From: JAAYJR01 sp964495655
GTDB lineage: Bacteria > Bacteroidota > Bacteroidia > Bacteroidales > Prolixibacteraceae
Length of the DNA: 21,946 nt
Direction: 5' to 3'
NCBI GenBank assembly: GCA_964495655.1
Contig: CAZBWK010000069.1
Location: forward strand, 1 to 21,946
The notes under the pieces are model-generated. The model was not told where the DNA came from and made no database searches. It was given only the letters and a program-made list of their open reading frames with translations. Position numbers and translations under genes: made by a program. Positions 15,909-21,946 of the stretch are shown one piece after another (position 1 is the first letter of the stretch; each line of letters begins with the position of its first letter).

Positions 15909-16931
15909 ATGAAAAAATACAACGTAGGTATTATTGGTTACAGCTGGGCTGCAGGGGCCCATATTGATGCCATTAACCGTACCTCTTTAGGGCAGGTAAC
16001 TGCATTGTGTTCCTCCAGAAAGCTTGATTCAGCAGAAATAAGCGCAAGACACGGAGGTGACATTAAATGCTATACCGACCTGTCAGAGATGCTTGCAGAT
16101 CCTGATCTGCATATCGTTTCAATATGTAGTTATCCTGCTCAGCATGCAGAACAGGCAATTATGTCTGCACAGGCAGGGAAACACCTTATCATTGAGAAAC
16201 CACTTGCCCTAAAATGGGAAGATTGCCTGGCCATAAAGGAAGCTGTTGACAAGGCAGGAGTTTTAACCTGCGTCTGCTTTGAGTGCAGGTTCTCAAGCCA
16301 GATTGAAGCTACTAAAGCATTAATTGACAGTGGTATGCTCGGCAAAATTCACTATGGTGAAATAGATTACTACCACGGCGTGGGACCCTGGTACGCGCAA
16401 TTCCGCTGGAATGTCAGGAAGGAAGCTGCCCAAAGCAGTCTTTTATCTGCCGGGTGCCATGCACTTGATGCCCTTATGTACTGTATGGGACATGAGGTTG
16501 ATTCAGTATGCAGCCTGGCAACAAACTCAGCCAATTCTGATTTCGCGAAGTATGAATATCCAACCACCTCTGTCAGCATTATGAAATTTAAAGACGGAAG
16601 TGTTGGTAAGGTAGCTTCGGTTATTGATTGCCTGCAGCCATATTATTTTCATATTCATCTTGTTGGCAGTGAAGGCAGCCTGCTTGATAATAAATTTCAT
16701 TCTACAAAACTCGGCGGACTTAATAAGAATAAGTGGAGTGAATTATCAATGAAAATGCTTGATTCAGGTGATGTTTCTGACCACCCGTATCAAAAACAGT
16801 TTGAAACATTCTTCCAGTCTGTAGAGAAGGGTGTTGAAATGCCACTTACCAGTCTGACAGATGCTCTATATACACATGAAGTTATATTTAAAGCTGACCA
16901 TTCTTCAGACCTTGGAGGAGTAAAGCAATAA
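15909..16931 (+). CDS. Cytoplasmic Gfo/Idh/MocA family oxidoreductase
   Basis: A 340-residue NAD(P)-dependent oxidoreductase with no signal sequence, in contrast to the two related genes upstream. The Rossmann motif is VGIIGYSWAAGAH (6-18), where the usual second glycine region is altered (Tyr-Ser-Trp). The EKP motif is at 96-98 (Lys97) and the catalytic-side motif is SAGCHALDALMY, with His184 and Asp187 placed as in active dehydrogenases. It probably oxidises or reduces the imported product of the exported enzymes. The DUF1097 membrane protein starts 39 bases after it, suggesting one transcript. Substrate unknown. Confidence 0.85.
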   Translation: MKKYNVGIIGYSWAAGAHIDAINRTSLGQVTALCSSRKLDSAEISARHGGDIKCYTDLSEMLADPDLHIVSICSYPAQHAEQAIMSAQAGKHLIIEKPLALKWEDCLAIKEAVDKAGVLTCVCFECRFSSQIEATKALIDSGMLGKIHYGEIDYYHGVGPWYAQFRWNVRKEAAQSSLLSAGCHALDALMYCMGHEVDSVCSLATNSANSDFAKYEYPTTSVSIMKFKDGSVGKVASVIDCLQPYYFHIHLVGSEGSLLDNKFHSTKLGGLNKNKWSELSMKMLDSGDVSDHPYQKQFETFFQSVEKGVEMPLTSLTDALYTHEVIFKADHSSDLGGVKQ

Positions 16932-16970
16932 TTAAAAATTAACTAAATCAACTCATTTAATAATAATACC

Positions 16971-17543
16971 ATGAGCAAAAACGAAAATTCAATTCCGTTC
17001 CATAAATTTATGGGATTTCCGGCATTTGTAGGGCTCCAGGCAGTTATTTTGCTTACAATAGCCCCGTTCATTCCATTTACTCCCGAAGCAATGGGAAAAG
17101 GATTATTAACATGGGCGGCATTTCAGGCCTGGGCAATGTATTTTCTGGGAGGCGCCACGATTAATATGGCATTCAAAACAATGGCAGGTTACATAGGTGG
17201 GATCATCGCTTCAATTATTTTGATAGAGCTTGGAGGTGTTTTCAGCGGACTTAACAGTGAGACTGTAGCATGGGGTACTGTTGTAGCAGTTTTCTTTGTT
17301 GCTTTTCTCATCATTTCTGCTGACAGAGTTCCAAGTATTAATTTTCTACCTTCATACTTTATCGGATCAGGAGCCTATTTTGCAATTATTACCTATGTAC
17401 CCCGGCCGGAATCAACCGGAGTTTGTTCATGGTATTTTCAGGTTGCAATACCATTGCTTATTGCATCTGTAGTGGGTTTGATCTTTGGTTGGGTTACGGT
17501 ATACTTTAAAGTCTGGTTTGATGCCCGTAATGCTAAGAAATAG
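16971..17543 (+). CDS. DUF1097-like inner-membrane protein
   Basis: A 190-residue integral membrane protein with about five or six hydrophobic helices and very little soluble sequence. Stretches such as WAAFQAWAMYFLGGATINMAFKTMAGYIGG and the repeated Gly-rich helices recall the DUF1097 family (E. coli YcdZ type), whose function is not settled. Being the last gene of a catabolic-looking block, directly after a cytoplasmic dehydrogenase, it is a candidate permease or channel, but this rests on position only. It ends at a bidirectional terminator shared with the facing operon. Confidence 0.65.
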   Translation: MSKNENSIPFHKFMGFPAFVGLQAVILLTIAPFIPFTPEAMGKGLLTWAAFQAWAMYFLGGATINMAFKTMAGYIGGIIASIILIELGGVFSGLNSETVAWGTVVAVFFVAFLIISADRVPSINFLPSYFIGSGAYFAIITYVPRPESTGVCSWYFQVAIPLLIASVVGLIFGWVTVYFKVWFDARNAKK

Positions 17544-17596
17544 AAGCCTCCGGTATCTGTTATGCCGGAACCGGTTAGTTTTATTTTAAACCTGGT

Positions 17597-17628
17597 AAAA
17601 AAGCATTGTCGAAAAACAATGCTTTTTT
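17597..17628. terminator. Strong bidirectional terminator
   Basis: A 13-bp perfect inverted repeat, 17597-17609 with 17616-17628, a 6-base loop, GC core GCATTGT and T/A tracts on both sides. It separates the convergent DUF1097 and M20 genes. A second, 7-bp hairpin (17550-17556 with 17562-17568) lies just upstream of it. Confidence 0.88.
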
Positions 17629-17635
17629 TAATCTT

Positions 17636-19171
17636 TTATTCGGGTTCGCAATAAAATTGCTCCATTGCTTTCCTCCATTTTGACATTAATTGTTCGTTCA
17701 GATCTGTCGGAGGCTCTGAATCATCGGGAAGAAATAGTTTGTATGGATGTTCTTTTGAGTATTCTTCAAACTCATCTCTGAGTTTTTTCAATTCATTTGG
17801 TTTTGTCATCAGATCGACAGCAGAGGCAGCAATGGCTTTTGCTCCTGCATTAAGCCCTTTCCATGCCGTAGGGCCATAATTTGCGGCAACGGCTGACCAG
17901 TGATGAGAAATATTACCCGGAACACCTCCCGGGAAACTGACAGTTGCAGTAGGAGCTATCAGTGTAACATCACCTACGTCTGAGGAGCCTCCTCCTACAA
18001 ACGAACCGGAAGGAGCCTTCAGTGAATCGACCATTTCGGGCATTCCTTTTTCCTCAGCTTCCAGGTGTTTTTGTAATTCTCTTGCAAATTGATGGTCTTC
18101 TTCTGTCCATTCCGGCATTCCAACCAATTCAATATTCTTTTGAATTAACTCTGCGGCTGCTTTATTTGCATGTCTCTGATGTATTGCCGTAAGACATCTT
18201 ACCTCTGCCAGCTCGGTTCCTGTTGCCAGTGCAGCTGCTTTAGCACAGTTGATCACTTTTTCATACATCTCTTCCACATTTTTGTCGCTATTTCTGACAA
18301 AATACCAAACGCTCGCTACATCAGGCACTACATTGGGAGCTTCACCTCCGTTCAGTATAACATAGTGCATCCGGTGTCCGTAGTGTAAATGTTCTCTCAG
18401 ATAGTTTGTTGCAACATTCATTATTTCAACTGCATCAAGGGCGCTCCTTCCCTGCCATGCAGAGGCACCGTGAGCTGTTTTTCCCCTGAAAGTGAAAACA
18501 GTTGAATACATTGCGCTGCCATAAACACCATATCTTGTCCCGAACTGACTGCTGCTGTGATTATCGATAACTGCATCCACTCCTTCAAATAGGCCTGCCC
18601 TTATCATATACGGCCTGCTTATCAAAGTCTCTTCTGCCGGAGATCCAAAAACTTTTATAGTGCCTTTTATATTATGCTTTTCCATTGCTTTTTTGATAGC
18701 TATTGCTGCAGCTACAGCTGCAGTACCCATGGTATTATGACCGCAACCATGTCCGGGTGCCCCTTCAACAACAGGTTCCTTATGAGGAACTCTTCCTTTC
18801 TGTGAAAGCATGGGCAAAGCATCAAATTCGCCCAACAGACCTATTACAGGTTTCCCTGATCCAAAGGATGCCACAAAGCAGGTTGGCATACCGGCCAATC
18901 CTTTTTCTATATGGAAGCCTTCATCTTCAAGGGTTTTTATAAGAAGTGCAGATGACCTGAACTCCTGCATGCCCAACTCGGCATAAGACCATATTGCATC
19001 TGATATTTTTCCAAATTTTTGTATCGTTTCCTCATCAGCCAGATAGTCAAGGACTGTCTTCTTTTCAGTATAGATATCTTTCTTTTTATTGTTGGTTTGT
19101 GAATATGTATTTGTGATACTGATAGTTGTAACCAACAGGAGGATAATAATTTGTTTGCTTTTCTGTACCAT
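17636..19171 (-). CDS. Secreted M20D metallo-amidohydrolase, AbgB-like
   Basis: A 511-residue zinc amidohydrolase of peptidase family M20D, resembling AbgB (p-aminobenzoyl-glutamate utilisation) and related N-acyl-amino-acid hydrolases. A signal peptide (IIILLLVTTISITNTYS, cut before Gln) predicts export, unlike E. coli AbgB. Metal and catalytic motifs are present: GHGCGHN (140-146), SPAEE (177-181), NHSSS near 209, and SHHWSAV near the C-terminus. The dimerisation/lid domain includes FRGKTAHGASAWQGRSALDA. It is the last gene of a minus-strand operon and starts with a one-base overlap (TAATG) with the ceramidase-like gene, strong evidence for co-translation. It should cleave a small amide or N-acyl bond; the substrate is unknown. 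Confidence 0.86.
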   Translation of the reverse strand: MVQKSKQIIILLLVTTISITNTYSQTNNKKKDIYTEKKTVLDYLADEETIQKFGKISDAIWSYAELGMQEFRSSALLIKTLEDEGFHIEKGLAGMPTCFVASFGSGKPVIGLLGEFDALPMLSQKGRVPHKEPVVEGAPGHGCGHNTMGTAAVAAAIAIKKAMEKHNIKGTIKVFGSPAEETLISRPYMIRAGLFEGVDAVIDNHSSSQFGTRYGVYGSAMYSTVFTFRGKTAHGASAWQGRSALDAVEIMNVATNYLREHLHYGHRMHYVILNGGEAPNVVPDVASVWYFVRNSDKNVEEMYEKVINCAKAAALATGTELAEVRCLTAIHQRHANKAAAELIQKNIELVGMPEWTEEDHQFARELQKHLEAEEKGMPEMVDSLKAPSGSFVGGGSSDVGDVTLIAPTATVSFPGGVPGNISHHWSAVAANYGPTAWKGLNAGAKAIAASAVDLMTKPNELKKLRDEFEEYSKEHPYKLFLPDDSEPPTDLNEQLMSKWRKAMEQFYCEPE

Positions 19172-20631
19172 TATTTTAGTGTATCAAATAGTTTCATCAG
19201 GTTATTTACAATTTTTACAGAGGCCTCTTTTTCAACCCTGTTTGAGCCAAGCCAGGTTTCATAACCACTTAGTTCGTGCTGCTCAGGTGTCGGAAGATAT
19301 CCATACCACCCATTTGCCAGTTCGATTGTAAAGGAGTTATCAAACAGACTTTTTTCTTTTATTTCCTTACCGGTTTCGGCAAATACCTCAAAAGGGATTG
19401 CTGCAATTCCCAGATCGCCAATCCGAAATGCCTGCAGCATAATGTCAATATTTTCAGGCCAGTCTAACATCTCCAGAATGAATTGAGCATATATCTTTTC
19501 CAGGCGGTGCTCAGGTTTTACCGAATCAGGCCTTTGCAGAACATTCTCTGCCCGGCTAACCATCTCTTTATCCGGTTTTCTGACTTTAAGAGTCAGGTCG
19601 TTTGCTGCAGCTTTCAGTGGGACCCAGTCGTGGAATGTAATTTTATTATGTACGCGATAAACTTCACGTGCCACATCTTCTGCAACTTTTTTCATCTTTG
19701 CATATGGTGGGTTAGTTTCTGCCGGTCCCCTGAAATTAATATTGTTGGCATCGCCTGAAGTGCCGTTTGACATGATCCCGATAAATGGCGGATCCTGCCG
19801 GTCTGCTTTTAACAGCTCCTGAATACGGTCGGTAAAGAAGTGAAAATAGTCGGCTGAGATATGGCCTGTGGGAACACCGCCTACATAATGCAATGAGTAA
19901 TTTGCCAACAGGGCAATAGGTCTGCCGTCTTTCGACTGAACTGTTATAAATGGCACTTCAGTATCAGGTTCCCCTGCCGGTTCGAGAAGATTTGGATTTC
20001 CAATTCCCGGATTCATTACTGCAAGGTCTTTGCCACCAAGCGGATTGGGCATAGGAGTGCCGGGTTTCATTTTCCAACGCCTGATAAAAACATGTTCAGG
20101 AACATTTCCTGTACCCCAGCCAATACGGGCAGGCTCCAGATTGTTAATAGCAATTCTTGCTACATCGGCGACTCTCCTGATCACAAATTGTTGATAATCA
20201 TTAAAGGGGTAGCCATCTTTCCACTCAATTATGGAAGGACTCCCCCCAAGGGCGCTGGTGGCAGAATGAGTATGGACAGTCGACATCAGCACGTTTGCAC
20301 CGGGTAGCCCTGTCTCTTTAGTTATTATTCGCCGGGCTTCATCAAATAAATTTCTGTTGATAACGCAATTGTCAATGATGATAAATACAAGCTTTGTTTC
20401 CCCGTCATCAAGCACCAGGCAACGGGCATAAAGCTCGTCATGAATATGGGTGGCCGGCGGGGGATTCCAGCCACCAATAATGCCACCTCCCAGGAAGGGA
20501 GTAATATTGCTTTTTGCAGCCCCTGCTTTAAAAATTTTTTCCGGCGCTTTTTGAGCAGTTGTTACCTGTATTGCTATAAAATGGGATAAACATGCAGCAA
20601 AAGCTATTAATAAGATTTTTTTTACTTTCAT
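19171..20631 (-). CDS. Secreted neutral/alkaline ceramidase-like hydrolase (short form)
   Basis: A 486-residue exported protein with a signal peptide (about 1-26) related to the N-terminal domain of neutral/alkaline ceramidases (PF04734), zinc enzymes that cleave the amide of ceramide. Likely zinc ligands are the HTH of STVHTHSA (120, 122), His248 in NYSLHYVGG, and the C-terminal IPFEVFAETG and NGWYGYLPT, which correspond to the Glu and Tyr motifs of the family. The segment that should carry the nucleophilic serine (family GDxSPN) reads GDANNIN (293-299), so the serine appears replaced by Asn. It also lacks the C-terminal domain of true ceramidases (about 650-700 residues). A different hydrolase activity is therefore likely. 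It is the middle gene of a minus-strand operon. Confidence 0.8.
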   Translation of the reverse strand: MKVKKILLIAFAACLSHFIAIQVTTAQKAPEKIFKAGAAKSNITPFLGGGIIGGWNPPPATHIHDELYARCLVLDDGETKLVFIIIDNCVINRNLFDEARRIITKETGLPGANVLMSTVHTHSATSALGGSPSIIEWKDGYPFNDYQQFVIRRVADVARIAINNLEPARIGWGTGNVPEHVFIRRWKMKPGTPMPNPLGGKDLAVMNPGIGNPNLLEPAGEPDTEVPFITVQSKDGRPIALLANYSLHYVGGVPTGHISADYFHFFTDRIQELLKADRQDPPFIGIMSNGTSGDANNINFRGPAETNPPYAKMKKVAEDVAREVYRVHNKITFHDWVPLKAAANDLTLKVRKPDKEMVSRAENVLQRPDSVKPEHRLEKIYAQFILEMLDWPENIDIMLQAFRIGDLGIAAIPFEVFAETGKEIKEKSLFDNSFTIELANGWYGYLPTPEQHELSGYETWLGSNRVEKEASVKIVNNLMKLFDTLK

Positions 20632-20652
20632 AGGTTGTTGAATTCAATCAAA

Positions 20653-21897
20653 CTATTTGGTTAAAACTTCAATTTGCGGTGGATTAACATATGCTTCACT
20701 TTTAGCATGCAATATTTCTCTATCAGGCATGTTGCTTTCACTTATCCAGAAGCGATAGTTTATTTCCAGGGTTTCTTTTTCATGCAGCTCATGAACAAAA
20801 AACGGTCCAAACCTCGCGTAATCGCGGTAAGCAGACCATATAGAAGGTTTTGGGTTTTCAGGATGGTCAATGTCGAGTACACTGTATGTTTTCTTTCTCA
20901 AACCATATGTCATTCCAACCCAGGGCAGGTTATAGTCTTTATATGGGTCAATACCGTCTTTATGAAAAATGTAGACCGGTTTTTTACTGCCTTCCACTCC
21001 CTCAGCCACATCATTATGTGCACGGAACTGGACACCACCGTGTTCTGCATCACCGTTAAGCTTAACATCGCCGTTCACTGCTGTAAGCTTTGAGGTGAAA
21101 TCCAGCATGATTATATCCGGAGGGGGCTGCCGGTATATAACAGCAGTTCTTGTCTCTTTTAATAATGTAAGACCTGTGCTGTCATTCCAGTGTATTTCAG
21201 AGACTACCTTTCCTGCAACAGGTCCTCCTGATGTTTCTGTAAATCTGATATGTTTTTGAACAGTAAGGTCTTCCATACCCCAGAAGGAGAGTTCCTGGTT
21301 TCTAAAGCCTATATCTCTCCATCCAATCATGATGCCTCTGTGATGCGACCATAATCCCTCTTCAGGTCCATTTGTTATAACATCTTCACCCTTCAGGTCA
21401 AAAATATGATAGAAAACCCTGTTTTTCGCAGTCAGGTTTTCTCCTTTTTTAAAATGATCATCCAGTTCATAACAATACCTGAATACTTTTTTACCATTCA
21501 GGTATAGATCAAGGTTTTTGTCCGGTATGTCCTTCCACTCAAATTCCGGTTCAACACCTTTGTCTTTTTTATAGAATTCTGCCTTCCATTTTGTTGGTTT
21601 ATCCCGATTTGTTTGGGGTAAAATCCAGCAGAGTTGAAATTCACCCTTTTTGCCTTTTATTAATTGCCCGGGCAGTGGCTCATCAGCAGAACCTGATCTT
21701 AATCTTATACCAATGTTTTCGGTCTCCAGACTACGGAATTTCTCAGGTAATTCTATCTCTGTAAAAACCGGGACATCCCCTGCGACATAATCTGTCTTAC
21801 CAACCTTAATGGTTATGGTATCTGATTTAAATAAAGAGCATTGGGTTACAGTCATTAACATGATTAACCCGGTAAGCGTAAACAGTATTCTTCCCAT
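20653..21897 (-). CDS. DUF6807 (PmoA-like) exported lipoprotein
   Basis: A 414-residue protein of the DUF6807 family, often annotated PmoA family, though unrelated in evidence to methane oxidation. The N-terminus is hydrophobic (LFTLTGLIMLMTVTQ) and ends in Cys20, a likely lipoprotein cysteine with a non-ideal Gln before it. The family's histidine blocks are visible: LWSHHRGIMIGW (about 183-194) and HGGVQFRAHND (about 294-304), which may form a metal or sugar site in a beta-sandwich. Residues 25-120 look like a separate beta-rich domain. Such genes occur in saccharide-degrading clusters of Bacteroidota and Planctomycetes next to Gfo/Idh/MocA genes; no activity is established that I know of. 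It is 21 bases ahead of the ceramidase-like gene and probably heads the operon. Confidence 0.75.
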   Translation of the reverse strand: MGRILFTLTGLIMLMTVTQCSLFKSDTITIKVGKTDYVAGDVPVFTEIELPEKFRSLETENIGIRLRSGSADEPLPGQLIKGKKGEFQLCWILPQTNRDKPTKWKAEFYKKDKGVEPEFEWKDIPDKNLDLYLNGKKVFRYCYELDDHFKKGENLTAKNRVFYHIFDLKGEDVITNGPEEGLWSHHRGIMIGWRDIGFRNQELSFWGMEDLTVQKHIRFTETSGGPVAGKVVSEIHWNDSTGLTLLKETRTAVIYRQPPPDIIMLDFTSKLTAVNGDVKLNGDAEHGGVQFRAHNDVAEGVEGSKKPVYIFHKDGIDPYKDYNLPWVGMTYGLRKKTYSVLDIDHPENPKPSIWSAYRDYARFGPFFVHELHEKETLEINYRFWISESNMPDREILHAKSEAYVNPPQIEVLTK

Positions 21898-21946
21898 ATT
21901 TGTTATTGTTTCATTTGTTTAAAAAAGTTCATGTTCGTTTCATATG

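Noticed and set aside
11869..21897. Classical polysaccharide utilisation locus
   Set aside because: No SusC/SusD pair, no sigma/anti-sigma or hybrid two-component regulator, and no conventional glycoside hydrolase other than the GH109-like protein.
20653..21897. Methane oxidation suggested by the 'PmoA' name attached to DUF6807
   Set aside because: It is a soluble lipoprotein-type sequence without the membrane helices of particulate methane monooxygenase; the name is an annotation carry-over.

Overview
The window looks like a chromosomal piece of a member of the Bacteroidota, probably an uncultured Bacteroidales/Marinilabiliales-type organism assembled from metagenomic contigs (there is a 10-N join at 2825-2834). 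The reasons are the gene order rseC-rnfB-rnfC-rnfD-rnfG-rnfE-rnfA, promoters of the Bacteroidota TTTG/TAnnTTTG type, few Shine-Dalgarno sequences, DUF4369-type TlpA proteins and many Tat-exported Gfo/Idh/MocA proteins. There is no phage, CRISPR array, insertion sequence or SusC/SusD pair.

Layout. 1-1064: 3' part of lnt (lipoprotein N-acyltransferase). 1065-1551: non-coding stretch holding a candidate minus-strand structured small RNA with its own promoter, and a possible promoter for the next operon. 1552-7066: rseC followed by a complete Rnf complex operon, which couples reduced ferredoxin and NAD+ to ion pumping across the inner membrane. The Ns inside rnfC are very probably an assembly artefact: both sides end in the same 7-mer, and merging them restores a normal RnfC start. 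7107-8510: an exported protein of unknown function and a TrmJ-like tRNA 2'-O-methyltransferase. 8534-9448: a family 2 glycosyltransferase on the minus strand. 9588-11446: an exported TlpA-type thioredoxin protein overlapped by an NTF2-like protein. 11491-11685: a bidirectional terminator, tRNA-Lys(TTT) on the minus strand and its promoter.

11869-17543 is an accessory-looking catabolic block on the plus strand: a Tat-exported TIM-barrel sugar isomerase-like lipoprotein, a GH109-like NAD-dependent glycosidase lipoprotein, a second Tat-type Gfo/Idh/MocA protein, a cytoplasmic Gfo/Idh/MocA protein and a DUF1097 membrane protein. Facing it across a strong bidirectional terminator is a minus-strand operon (21897 to 17636): a DUF6807 (PmoA-like) lipoprotein, a short ceramidase-like secreted protein and a secreted M20D (AbgB-like) amidohydrolase.

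How they may work together (inference): the two facing units together hold redox-type sugar cleavage enzymes and amide-cleaving hydrolases, nearly all exported. This could fit breakdown of an N-acylated glycoside or glycolipid outside the cytoplasm, but the substrate cannot be read from the sequence.
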